Source of the DNA: a virus
IMG/VR virus record: IMGVR_UViG_3300034072_002212
Span: 1-30,416 of that record
DNA: 30,416 nt
Reading direction: 5' to 3' (one strand)
Shown here: piece after piece, positions 1 through 7,165 of the stretch
Position numbering within the stretch: position 1 is the first letter of the stretch
Layout of the letters: each line of letters begins with the position of its first letter
The notes under the pieces: generated by a model
The model's database searches: none
Seen by the model: the letters and a program-made list of their open reading frames with translations, nothing else
What the model was told of the DNA's origin: nothing
Program-made: the position numbers and the translations under genes

Positions 1-111
1 ATGATGGGCTATTCGCGTGAAGAGTCCGTCGAGGAAACCGATCTTGAGTCTGATTCCATCGAAAAAGACGTCGAGGCTATCCGAGGCCTTCACCGTCCGC
101 GCAGGATCTGA
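1..111 (+). CDS. C-terminal end of an unknown gene (5' end outside window)
   Basis: An open frame runs from the first base to TGA at 109-111 and gives 36 residues ending in HRPRRI. It is very acidic at first (repeated E and D) and basic at the end. The first codon happens to be ATG, but the window edge hides any upstream part, so this is most likely the tail of a longer gene. A late-promoter motif and the first fibre gene follow at once on the same strand, which suggests a structural neighbourhood. No family is recognised. Confidence 0.5.
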   Translation: MMGYSREESVEETDLESDSIEKDVEAIRGLHRPRRI

Positions 112-116
112 CGCCC

Positions 117-124
117 AATAAATA
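117..124 (+). promoter_or_regulatory. T4-type late promoter core (AATAAATA)
   Basis: AATAAATA matches the T4 late -10 element TATAAATA at seven of eight positions. It lies just after the preceding stop codon and about 40 nt upstream of the first fibre gene. T4 late promoters need only this element, so the lack of a -35 box is expected. The same core recurs at gene starts throughout the window. Confidence 0.6.
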
Positions 125-164
125 CTGAGCTGGACTAACCAGTTCAATATTCATGGAGGGCATC

Positions 165-1340
165 ATGGCGAATCCACCTGATAAGTCGTGGACGACAAAC
201 GACGATCGCATTGATAACACGCGCCGCGCTTCGCGTGATACCTTCTATCACAAGCTAGAGAATCCCAAAGACTCTGGGTTCGATCCCGCCCGCCTTCAGG
301 CCTACGTTGGTCCTATCGGTCCCGAGGGTCCGCAGGGTCGCGCTGGTCCTCCAGGCCCAAAGGGCGATCTCGGCGACCAGGGACCTCAGGGTCCTATCGG
401 TCCTAAGGGACCAACTGGTGACCAGGGCCCCGTGGGTGATACTGGTCCCCGTGGCCCTAAGGGCAGTCAAGGTGATCCTGGTCCTCGAGGACCACAGGGA
501 CTCCAGGGTCCACCAGGACCACAGGGAGCCAAAGGTCTAGACGGGGACATGGGCCCCAAGGGCCCTACTGGCGATCCCGGTCCTCGAGGTCCGCAGGGTG
601 AAACTGGTCCAGCTGGTCCCAAGGGACCGCAAGGCGATCCTGGCCCACAGGGTCCGATTGGTCCTCAGGGCCTTCAGGGCCCCAAGGGACCAACCGGTGA
701 TACTGGTCTTCCCGGACCAGTAGGTGAACCCGGTGCTCCAGGCGCCGCAATCTATACCAATGTGATGTATATGACTGCCAGCATTCGTTACCGCAAGGTT
801 ACGATGGTCAATACTTCTGGTCAGACTGTAGCAACTTGGCTTCCGGCTATTAAGTGGGACAACCCAACCGATTGGACTCCACATGCTTCTGAACCTCTAA
901 CTGAACAGTGGCAGGAACTCACCATTCGTCCTAATGGAGTTACCACCCCAGCAGTTGGTACTTGGACCCATCCCTACAACTTCTTTACGCCAATAGCCTT
1001 TACTGATGGTTGTAGGAATCCAAACCAGAACACTCCCGGCAACGCTGGCTCAGTGGGAACCGTTATCACCTACGGCGGTCTCAAGGGTGGTGAGATCATC
1101 AACGGCCAGGTAGTTCTCTACAAGAGCTCTATCAATTCACGACAGGATCAGAGCGGCAGGCAAGTCCAGATCAAGTATTATTTCAATGATCTGGATATCG
1201 CATATCCACCAACTGCTGATTTGCCTCTTTATCAGGATGGTGATATTTGGAATGCCACAACTACCTATAAGGTTTCGGTGTGCTTCTTTGCCAATATCTC
1301 GCTCCAGGATACGGGCGCTCGTTACTATTATCAGAGCTGA
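165..1340 (+). CDS. Collagen-like tail fibre / virion fibre protein 1
   Basis: 391 residues. An N-terminal region of about 48 residues precedes 49 uninterrupted Gly-X-Y triplets (about 147 residues, rich in GPQ, GPK, GDT and GDP). A C-terminal domain of about 195 residues, rich in Tyr, Thr and Asn, follows. Collagen-like repeats in tailed phages form trimeric stalks in tail fibres or other surface fibres, with the C-terminal domain giving trimerisation or receptor binding. The ATG at 165 is preferred because GGAGGG at 155-160 gives correct ribosome-binding spacing; the in-frame ATG at 153 would overlap that site. A late-promoter motif lies upstream and a second collagen-like gene follows after 7 nt. 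The role as a fibre is inferred; the repeat is directly visible. Confidence 0.85.
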   Translation: MANPPDKSWTTNDDRIDNTRRASRDTFYHKLENPKDSGFDPARLQAYVGPIGPEGPQGRAGPPGPKGDLGDQGPQGPIGPKGPTGDQGPVGDTGPRGPKGSQGDPGPRGPQGLQGPPGPQGAKGLDGDMGPKGPTGDPGPRGPQGETGPAGPKGPQGDPGPQGPIGPQGLQGPKGPTGDTGLPGPVGEPGAPGAAIYTNVMYMTASIRYRKVTMVNTSGQTVATWLPAIKWDNPTDWTPHASEPLTEQWQELTIRPNGVTTPAVGTWTHPYNFFTPIAFTDGCRNPNQNTPGNAGSVGTVITYGGLKGGEIINGQVVLYKSSINSRQDQSGRQVQIKYYFNDLDIAYPPTADLPLYQDGDIWNATTTYKVSVCFFANISLQDTGARYYYQS

Positions 1341-1347
1341 GGTATAG

Positions 1348-2586
1348 ATGTCTAAGCTTCGTAATGCTGGTGAAATCCCAGCACCACCCGAACTACCAGC
1401 CGATGTTGTGATTGTTCCCGGACCACGTGGCCCTATGGGCCCTCCAGGTATTGACTCTAAGGAAGTTGGTCCCAAGGGAGACAAAGGTCCTCAAGGCATC
1501 CAGGGTCCTCCGGGCTTTGTGGGTAACAAGGGTCCACAAGGATTCAAGGGAGACACTGGGGCAGTCGGCGAACCCGGTGATAAGGGTGAGCCTGGCATTG
1601 AAGGAGAAGTTGGACCAATGGGTCCAGAAGGTCCTGAAGGTGACTATGGACTCAAGGGTCCTATGGGTCCTACTGGTGACAAAGGCGGGATTGGCCTTAT
1701 GGGCTTCCAAGGCCCCCAGGGACCACAAGGAGGCGAAATTGGTGATAAAGGAAACCAAGGCATACAGGGTCAAACTGGCCCACAAGGTCCTATAGGCCCA
1801 GCTGGAGATAAAGGCCCTCAGGGCCCACAGGGTGCGCCTGGTGGTTCCTCGACAATGCTCTATGGCTTCACCAATGATAACTTTGGCGCAACCGTTCGTC
1901 TGAGGGTGGGAACCTATACCACTCCTCGAGGTACGGTCAAAGGTTGGATTGCTGAAGCTTATGGCCTGAATTGGGATTTCTCCCAATACCGTAGCCCTAC
2001 GACCTTGCCACCAACAATTCAGACTCTAGGCAGGAAAGCCTCTGTAGAGTTTCCCAACGATCCTAGCAAGGATACTTTCGCGAACCCGCTGCAGATAGCT
2101 TTCAATGTCAAAGGATTTTGGACTTCTAGTAGATTGCCATCTACCAGCTCTAACAAACCGTCAGCTATTCAACTTGCTCATGCGGCATGTAGTTACAATA
2201 TACCAGCAGGAACCGCAATTCCACCTTTTGGAAACCCTCTGAACTTGCGAGTGGAGAATGGGCAGCTAGTCTGGGATAAGACTCGCATCTGGACTGGCAA
2301 TTACGACTATGCGGTGAACAACGTCAACGCAGGCGGTCAATTGGTCAACTATTCTCAGCAGGGTGTCTTTGGTAGCGTCTGGTTAGATACGACCTACTTT
2401 GTTTGGCCACCTGATTCAGAAGCTCAGAGCCTGCCTGATGGGACCATCTACAACGGCACGATTGGTATCAAGTCAGGCGGTAATCAGCCCTATCAGCCAT
2501 TCAGCATCTCGTTCTTTTCGTTTGATGAGATTGGCACTAATCCACCAGTGTTCTATATGCCCTACATCGATCTCAACAAGGGTTAA
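1348..2586 (+). CDS. Collagen-like tail fibre / virion fibre protein 2
   Basis: 412 residues. A 24-residue leader precedes about 45 Gly-X-Y triplets in three blocks. The blocks are broken by a four-residue insertion (SKEV) after the fourth triplet and by a single extra Ile near the thirty-fourth. The C-terminal domain of about 245 residues differs in sequence from that of the upstream fibre gene. The repeat carries many Lys-Gly-Asp/Glu junctions, which in bacterial collagens replace hydroxyproline as stabilisers. The start lies 7 nt after the upstream stop, with GAGG from the stop region acting as a weak ribosome-binding site, so the two genes are probably co-transcribed. The stop overlaps by 4 nt with the convergent HNH gene. 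Probable fibre or receptor-binding protein. Confidence 0.85.
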   Translation: MSKLRNAGEIPAPPELPADVVIVPGPRGPMGPPGIDSKEVGPKGDKGPQGIQGPPGFVGNKGPQGFKGDTGAVGEPGDKGEPGIEGEVGPMGPEGPEGDYGLKGPMGPTGDKGGIGLMGFQGPQGPQGGEIGDKGNQGIQGQTGPQGPIGPAGDKGPQGPQGAPGGSSTMLYGFTNDNFGATVRLRVGTYTTPRGTVKGWIAEAYGLNWDFSQYRSPTTLPPTIQTLGRKASVEFPNDPSKDTFANPLQIAFNVKGFWTSSRLPSTSSNKPSAIQLAHAACSYNIPAGTAIPPFGNPLNLRVENGQLVWDKTRIWTGNYDYAVNNVNAGGQLVNYSQQGVFGSVWLDTTYFVWPPDSEAQSLPDGTIYNGTIGIKSGGNQPYQPFSISFFSFDEIGTNPPVFYMPYIDLNKG

Positions 2587-2999
2587 GAATCCTTGGCAGC
2601 ACGGCGGGAGGCAGCTCTAGCAGTTGCCTCCGCTCCTGTCTTTGCATGATGGCATGGCTGGCAGAGTGTCTGAAGGTTGGGCAGCTTCCAATAGTCAATG
2701 TTGCCCTGGCTCTCGATGAGAGGCTTGATATGGTCTAGATGCCAAACATCTTTGCCGGCCTTCGCGCACTGGTGACCACACTTCACACACTTGCCCTTAT
2801 CCCGCTTAAACACTTCTCTGCGGGTCACTGCGGGCCAGGCGACTAGCTTATACTCCTTGACACACTTGGGATGCCAGTTAGCCCTCTTATTGAGGGTCTG
2901 GCCGTCTGCCTTGAATATCAGCTGGCCGCACCAACGGCACTGACCGGGTAGCGGGTTGTGGTAATGAGGAGGCTTTGGTGGTTCACGGTGGCTTGACAT
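2583..2999 (-). CDS. HNH endonuclease with Cys zinc pairs
   Basis: 138 residues. Two CxxC pairs (C21/C24 and C71/C74) precede an HNH core: HLDH at 87-90, N109 in LPNLQ, and CQPCHH at 113-118. This is the usual zinc-stabilised HNH fold, which nicks or cuts DNA. Free-standing HNH genes in phages are often homing endonucleases that spread by cutting related genomes, though some act in packaging. It lies at the end of the fibre genes on the opposite strand, a common homing position. The ATG at 2999 is chosen; a GTG at 3005 is possible and neither has a strong ribosome-binding site. A TAAATA motif lies 8 nt upstream. Confidence 0.85.
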   Translation of the reverse strand: MSSHREPPKPPHYHNPLPGQCRWCGQLIFKADGQTLNKRANWHPKCVKEYKLVAWPAVTRREVFKRDKGKCVKCGHQCAKAGKDVWHLDHIKPLIESQGNIDYWKLPNLQTLCQPCHHAKTGAEATARAASRRAAKDS

Positions 3000-3006
3000 A
3001 GCCACC

Positions 3007-3012
3007 TATTTA
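3007..3012 (-). promoter_or_regulatory. TAAATA late-promoter-like motif before the HNH gene
   Basis: The minus strand reads GTAAATAGG between the stop of the 3015-3449 gene and the HNH start 8 nt further on. If active, transcription would begin at or next to the start codon and give an almost leaderless message. This is the least convincing of the TAAATA sites because of that short distance. Confidence 0.35.
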
Positions 3013-3014
3013 CG

Positions 3015-3449
3015 TCAGAAGTTGTCGTCACCCAGAAGACGCTTGGCATCTTCCTTGCTAGGATACTTCTTCAGGCTGGTCATCTTCAGCGCCAGCTGAT
3101 ATTGCTTCCATGCCGCGACCACCTGCTCGCTCTGTGCGTCTTCACCCATCAACGTGGGCATGATGTCCATCCATACGGCATCTTCGACAATGTAACGAGC
3201 GCGGTGGCCGTTGATGCGTGGCTGGAATAGTTTGCCCGACAAGTAGAGCTTGGTCGCCACATCGTAGCACTTGCCCTGATCCAGACCCATGAGGTAATCG
3301 GGACGGTGGAGATATTCATCTACCACGTCCTCAACCTGCGATGAGTCAAAGATGGCTGTCTGGGCGACTACGAGGAAGACGTCCTCAAAAGCCACAGTGC
3401 CATTCACGATGTCACGGACGCAACGCCCAAAGGAGAATCCAATCTTCAT
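3015..3449 (-). CDS. Phage protein of unknown function, 144 aa
   Basis: Starts with MKIGFSFGRCVRDIVNG. A similar opening (basic-aromatic, then CVRDIV) is familiar from uncharacterised proteins of large phages, but no function is known to me. The protein appears mostly helical, with no signal peptide, membrane segment or enzyme motif. The ATG at 3449 has AGAGG just upstream. The upstream neighbour (3457-3705) stops 7 nt before, so the two are probably translated from one message. The HNH gene follows after 15 nt. Confidence 0.7.
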   Translation of the reverse strand: MKIGFSFGRCVRDIVNGTVAFEDVFLVVAQTAIFDSSQVEDVVDEYLHRPDYLMGLDQGKCYDVATKLYLSGKLFQPRINGHRARYIVEDAVWMDIMPTLMGEDAQSEQVVAAWKQYQLALKMTSLKKYPSKEDAKRLLGDDNF

Positions 3450-3456
3450 TCACCTC

Positions 3457-3705
3457 TTATGCTGGTGGTGCCCCTTTGGCGTCAAGATTCTTCTCAAGCT
3501 TGTCAATCGACAACAGGACATTGCGAGTCTGGTTGATGCGCTCACGGGAGAGACGATCCCCCAGAGCTTCTGCTTCCGCGAGCTCATCATCGTCTAGCCG
3601 ATCGCCAAGGCCCTTGAGCACGAGCAGCAACTCTCTTGGCGTCACGTGGAAGTTCCACAGGATCGACGCAGTGAGGTGACCGTGGTACATTTTCGTCTCG
3701 CTCAT
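3457..3705 (-). CDS. Small acidic helical protein, 82 aa
   Basis: The ATG at 3705 is supported by GGAGG nine bases upstream; an in-frame GTG at 3714 is too close to that site. The middle is very acidic and probably coiled-coil (an LDDDELAEAEALGDRL stretch around residues 39-54), followed by a basic, Asn-rich helix. No family is recognised. It appears to lead the short operon that includes the 3015-3449 gene. Confidence 0.65.
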   Translation of the reverse strand: MSETKMYHGHLTASILWNFHVTPRELLLVLKGLGDRLDDDELAEAEALGDRLSRERINQTRNVLLSIDKLEKNLDAKGAPPA

Positions 3706-3819
3706 TCTTCTCACCCTCCGATGCGAGAACCTCTCGGGCTCTCATAATATTCGTATGTGAGAAGCGCGAATCGTTACCCGTCGGTTGGGGATTAGCGACG
3801 AAGTGTTGCTTTCTAGCGA

Positions 3820-4257
3820 TCAGTCGTAGTCAATGTCCATATTGAGCAGGATCACAGTCTTTCGTTGGCCATTGCGCTCCACGGCCAGAGCGTGACCTTC
3901 CCGACCACAAACCGTGGTCGCTTCCTTGCCCCGAGCGGTCAGTTGGAAGCCAGGCTGACGATCTTCGCAGATGCTGTTGAGGATGCCCACCACACGATAA
4001 ACAGGACCCTCTTTGACAGTAAGGCGGAAGGGACAACCCATCTGGGCCGCTTTGCGACGACGCTCAACAACGTCCTTCAGGTCGATCAGGCTTTCAACGA
4101 CCACACCCGCTTGCGCTTGGTCGCAAACGTAGAAGCCCTGATTGAGATCGACCTCATAGCCGACCTCGAAGTCTTCCGCGTAGGAGATGGGAGCAGGCTG
4201 AGCCAAGGCCGAGCCGGAAAGCGCCAGTGCCAGAATACCGATCGCTGCCTTCACCAT
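3820..4257 (-). CDS. Secreted (periplasmic) protein with signal peptide, 145 aa
   Basis: MVKAAIGILALALSGSALA followed by QPAP is a classic Sec signal peptide with likely cleavage after ALA. The mature part has four cysteines (in VCDQ, GCPF, SICE and VCGR contexts) that could form two disulphides in the periplasm. The ATG at 4257 is preferred over an in-frame GTG at 4281 because AGGAGG sits 7 nt upstream of it. The function is unknown. A phage-encoded periplasmic protein may act in lysis, superinfection control or envelope modification; this is inference. Confidence 0.75.
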   Translation of the reverse strand: MVKAAIGILALALSGSALAQPAPISYAEDFEVGYEVDLNQGFYVCDQAQAGVVVESLIDLKDVVERRRKAAQMGCPFRLTVKEGPVYRVVGILNSICEDRQPGFQLTARGKEATTVCGREGHALAVERNGQRKTVILLNMDIDYD

Positions 4258-4303
4258 TGTAAGCCTCCTGTTATTTGTCACGCTACGCTCTTCCCTCTGG
4301 GCG

Positions 4304-5182
4304 TCAATAGCCGCCCATTGCGCGCCGGCGCTTGGTCATGCTGCTCTTGTTGTTTGCGGCGCGCTTGCTGCGGGCCGCAGCTTGGAAGGCCAAAAGCTCT
4401 GCTGCCAGCATGGGGTTGGTCCGCACATGATTGCGAGCTTCCTCACTGGCCTGAAGGATCAAGTCCAGCTTGACCTTGGCCAGACCGCCGCTGGGCGTCT
4501 TGACCATGTAGCCATAGAGCTTGGCATTGCGGGGGTTGCGACCAGCGACCTCGTAGATGCCGCCCTTGAGCTTGAGCTTCAGACCGATCAGCGGGTTGCT
4601 CTCTTCGGTCTTGGCCGCCATGCGCTGTTCCAGCAGCCCAGCGTCAACGAAATCCTTGCGCGGGTTGGTGTATGCGCTCGAGGGCACCCGATCATTCACG
4701 AACCGCTTGCGGAACCGCTTGTAGATCTGTCGGAAGAAGTAGCCGTGATTGCCCTCATAGCAGCCGATGCCGTCGAAGTAGAGGTCCTTGGGAAACTCGG
4801 GGCGCTCAACAAAGAGGGGATGGTTGCGACCGGCCTGCTTCATCGCGAACTGGATGATGTGGGCCAGTTCGTGGGCGACCAGGGCATCAACGGCCAGGGT
4901 CCAGTCAGTGGTCTCGAAACCACCGACCTCGGGCCAGGCATTGTAGGCCTTGTATTCCACATAAGCCTTGACCTCTTCGCGCAGGAAGTGGTAGCTCTGG
5001 AACTTGACCGTGTAGGCTCCCAGGCGCTGCGAGGCCTGACCCATGGGGCCCGAGGGCACGTCGACGATGCGGACCTTGAGGGGAAGCTTGCTGAACTTGA
5101 ATTCTTCCAGGGCCCACGCGACCTGCTCTGCTACGGCCTTGTCGACCTGTGCCTTAAACTGAGCTGCGGTGGGAAGGGCCAA
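4304..5182 (-). CDS. SprT-like zinc metallopeptidase
   Basis: 292 residues. HELAH at residues 104-108 gives the two zinc histidines and catalytic glutamate of HExxH peptidases. H146 in GNHGYFFRQIYKRF fits the third ligand of SprT/Spartan-type enzymes, where a HG-plus-aromatic segment follows. The C-terminal 110 residues are basic with a KGGIYEVAG segment that may be a small beta domain, and the end is very basic (KRRRAMGGY). SprT-like proteases degrade DNA-bound proteins; T4-like phages often carry relatives of unknown role. The start is TTG at 5182 with AGGAG six bases upstream; no in-frame ATG fits better. The upstream promoter region contains an 11-bp inverted repeat that covers this ribosome-binding site. 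Confidence 0.75.
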   Translation of the reverse strand: MALPTAAQFKAQVDKAVAEQVAWALEEFKFSKLPLKVRIVDVPSGPMGQASQRLGAYTVKFQSYHFLREEVKAYVEYKAYNAWPEVGGFETTDWTLAVDALVAHELAHIIQFAMKQAGRNHPLFVERPEFPKDLYFDGIGCYEGNHGYFFRQIYKRFRKRFVNDRVPSSAYTNPRKDFVDAGLLEQRMAAKTEESNPLIGLKLKLKGGIYEVAGRNPRNAKLYGYMVKTPSGGLAKVKLDLILQASEEARNHVRTNPMLAAELLAFQAAARSKRAANNKSSMTKRRRAMGGY

Positions 5183-5191
5183 GTTCGATCT

Positions 5192-5244
5192 CCTGTTTGT
5201 GCCTCGTTACCCAGACTTGGTAGCACAAACAGGTGAGCAGTCAA
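5192..5244 (-). promoter_or_regulatory. Sigma70-like promoter with spacer complementary to the RBS
   Basis: Minus strand: TTGACT (5244-5239), 16 nt, TACCAA (5222-5217). The spacer contains GCACAAACAGG (plus-strand reading, 5223-5233). It is the exact inverted repeat of CCTGTTTGTGC at 5192-5202, which includes the ribosome-binding site of the TTG-started metallopeptidase. A message starting after the -10 box would lack the first arm, whereas a read-through message would contain both. Confidence 0.55.
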
Positions 5245-5250
5245 CCACTT

Positions 5251-5874
5251 TTAGAGCTTTCGCTCCTTGAGATAGGCCTTCACGCGATCCTGCACCTCAG
5301 TGATCTTTGCCGTAGTCCGAAGACGCTCTTCCTCCAGAGTCTTCAGTGTTGCGTCCACCTTGTCCTTGAACAGGAGGGTCTCCTGGAAGATGTTGTCAAG
5401 CATGGGATGACGATTACCACGGGAAGCGCGATCCGCAAAGCTATTCGTGGATGAGCGCATATAGCTGACCTGGTTGAACTGATCCTGCATGCTCTTCTGA
5501 TAGTTCATCAGAACTTCATATTCCATGATCTCAGCTTCAATGGCCGAAGGCTCAAGGTCTCGCCATCCGCCAATGTATTTGGTGATGTTCTTGCCCACCT
5601 GATCATAGTTGAGCTTGAACCAGATCGCGTTGCGGGCTTCTTCAATCTGAACGATGTGACCGTAGAACTCGTGCTCCAAGCCTACCTTTTTGAGAGCCTG
5701 CTGGAACTCGTGCTCACCGTGAGGGAGGATCTTGAAGCGACCCTTGATTCCTCGCTTGAGCAGTTCAAGATCAAAGTCACCACGAATGGTGCCCTGCTTG
5801 TAGCGGTAACGGGTTCCACCCCAAACTGAGGTAGTGGCTTTGTGCCTTGCGGCCTGGTAGAGGAATAGGTGCAT
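5251..5874 (-). CDS. Unknown protein, 207 aa
   Basis: An N-terminal beta-rich half (MHLFLYQAARHKATTSVWGG, then several aromatic strands up to about residue 100) is followed by a helical C-terminal half. The helices around residues 165-207 are strongly charged and probably coiled-coil. No known domain is recognised. The ATG at 5874 has no clear ribosome-binding site, though the intergenic region to the divergent 5943 gene is only 68 nt and holds the promoters of both. Confidence 0.65.
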   Translation of the reverse strand: MHLFLYQAARHKATTSVWGGTRYRYKQGTIRGDFDLELLKRGIKGRFKILPHGEHEFQQALKKVGLEHEFYGHIVQIEEARNAIWFKLNYDQVGKNITKYIGGWRDLEPSAIEAEIMEYEVLMNYQKSMQDQFNQVSYMRSSTNSFADRASRGNRHPMLDNIFQETLLFKDKVDATLKTLEEERLRTTAKITEVQDRVKAYLKERKL

Positions 5875-5908
5875 ACCAGCTTTGTGCTAGGTTAGGTGCT
5901 GAAAAATC

Positions 5909-5916
5909 AATAAATA
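5909..5916 (+). promoter_or_regulatory. T4-type late promoter core (AATAAATA)
   Basis: AATAAATA lies 26 nt upstream of the 5943 start codon, leaving room for a short leader with AGGAGG. The octamer is identical to the one before the fibre genes. Confidence 0.6.
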
Positions 5917-5942
5917 GGTTTAACCGCTTTTAGGAGGTCCCT

Positions 5943-6737
5943 ATGACTGACGCAAACAACATGCGCGGCTGGCTCAAGCTTTTTGAAGCCGCAGCACCAG
6001 ACTACGTGGGCCCCAAGGCCAGCGATACCGTTACCTACGCCGCAGAGCAAACCAAGGGTCAGATCACCAAGGTGACTGCATTCCTGAAGTCCTATGACTC
6101 GGCCCGCTATACCAATCTAGGCCGTAACCTGCTGAAGATTGAAACCCTCACCGAAGAGATCAAGATTCTGCAGCAGGAGACCAAGCAGGAAGCTCGCGAA
6201 CTCGTTGCGGACCTCTTCAACGCTGAAGACGCAGCGGTAACCCGTGTCGTTGATACTGTGGGTTTTGTGTTTCACATGAGCAAGGACCCTGCCCCAACGG
6301 CCTCTGTCAGCTATGCCAAAGTCCTCAAGGAACTCGAAGAGCATCTGACCCCAGAGCTTCTGAATGTCCTCGAGACCCTGAAAGCCAAGCACACCAGCGC
6401 GCCTGTTCAGAAGGCAGCTTCGCTAAAGGCAACCGACAAGGCTGCTCCAAAGACCGAAGAGAGCATCAATGAAGGTCTTGGCGATATGGCAGCAAAGCTG
6501 ACTGGCTTCTTCAAGAAGCTTTATCAGGATATCAAGGGCTGGGGCGTGAGCTACGACAGCAAGCTGGACCACCTCAAGGCCGAAATAGGCATGACTGAAG
6601 CCTGGGACGGCACCGGCGACGTCAGGGACGAAGTCGAGGGTTGCGAGCATGACTGGCACGAGGGCGTCGATGACGACGGTCACCTCGTTGAGCCACCATA
6701 TGATGTTTGCGTGAACTGCGGCGCAACGCGCCACTAA
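5943..6737 (+). CDS. Probable virion/capsid-targeted protein with C-terminal zinc motif
   Basis: 264 residues. The start at 5943 follows AGGAGG by 6 nt. Near the N-terminus, MRGWLKLFEAA (residues 7-17) resembles the short capsid-targeting sequences of T4 internal proteins, which end in an (L/I)xE cleavage site; here LFE. The body is helical and Lys/Glu/Ala-rich, like packaged internal proteins. The last 35 residues carry CEHDW and VCVNCGATRH, a likely zinc-binding knuckle. A TAAATA late promoter lies just upstream, and the gene is on the plus strand among minus-strand genes. The 3' end overlaps the convergent 6734-7165 gene by 4 nt. The targeting role is inferred. Confidence 0.7.
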   Translation: MTDANNMRGWLKLFEAAAPDYVGPKASDTVTYAAEQTKGQITKVTAFLKSYDSARYTNLGRNLLKIETLTEEIKILQQETKQEARELVADLFNAEDAAVTRVVDTVGFVFHMSKDPAPTASVSYAKVLKELEEHLTPELLNVLETLKAKHTSAPVQKAASLKATDKAAPKTEESINEGLGDMAAKLTGFFKKLYQDIKGWGVSYDSKLDHLKAEIGMTEAWDGTGDVRDEVEGCEHDWHEGVDDDGHLVEPPYDVCVNCGATRH

Positions 6738-7165
6738 GCGGGAACCCGCTTCAGGAGAACATTCTCCCAATCTGTGAGGCGACGAAGCATTTCATATTTC
6801 TTGAATGCTTCGTCCCTCTTAACCTCGAGGTCCTTCAAATCGGCCTCGAGGTTTCTTATGATCGACTTCCGCATCCAGCGGGTCACGAAGCTTCTCTCAA
6901 GCTCGCTCTTCAGTATTTCGCGCTGGTCTGCTACGCGGATGTTCGCCTCAAGGAAGGCCCTGAGGAGGGATCTGAGGTGCTCATTTTCCCTGACAATCCC
7001 GAAGCCATGTTTGTCAATCACATGACTGCGAATGGTGGCGACTCCATAACCAGGGAAGCCGCTTGGCGGCTTCGTCCAGCCCTCGTCTTCACCCTCGACG
7101 ATTTGGATCGCGCGCAGAAACGTGCGGTCGTCGAGCGTGAACTCGAAGTCACCATCCCACTTCAT
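6734..7165 (-). CDS. Unknown coiled-coil protein, 143 aa
   Basis: The N-terminal 60 residues are beta-like and aromatic (MKWDGDFEFTLDDRTFLRAI). The rest forms long charged helices (about residues 60-140) typical of a coiled coil. Its start codon overlaps the stop of the upstream 510-residue gene as TGATG, so it is translationally coupled to it. The stop overlaps the convergent 5943-6737 gene. No family is recognised. Confidence 0.7.
   Translation of the reverse strand: MKWDGDFEFTLDDRTFLRAIQIVEGEDEGWTKPPSGFPGYGVATIRSHVIDKHGFGIVRENEHLRSLLRAFLEANIRVADQREILKSELERSFVTRWMRKSIIRNLEADLKDLEVKRDEAFKKYEMLRRLTDWENVLLKRVPA

Noticed and set aside
300-750. Apparent tandem DNA repeats or CRISPR-like array
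   Set aside because: The periodicity is the 9-nt code of Gly-X-Y protein repeats with variable codons; there are no constant repeats and unique spacers.
4382-5236. 284-aa plus-strand frame opposite the metallopeptidase
   Set aside because: The minus frame contains HELAH and a fitting start; the plus frame has no motif.
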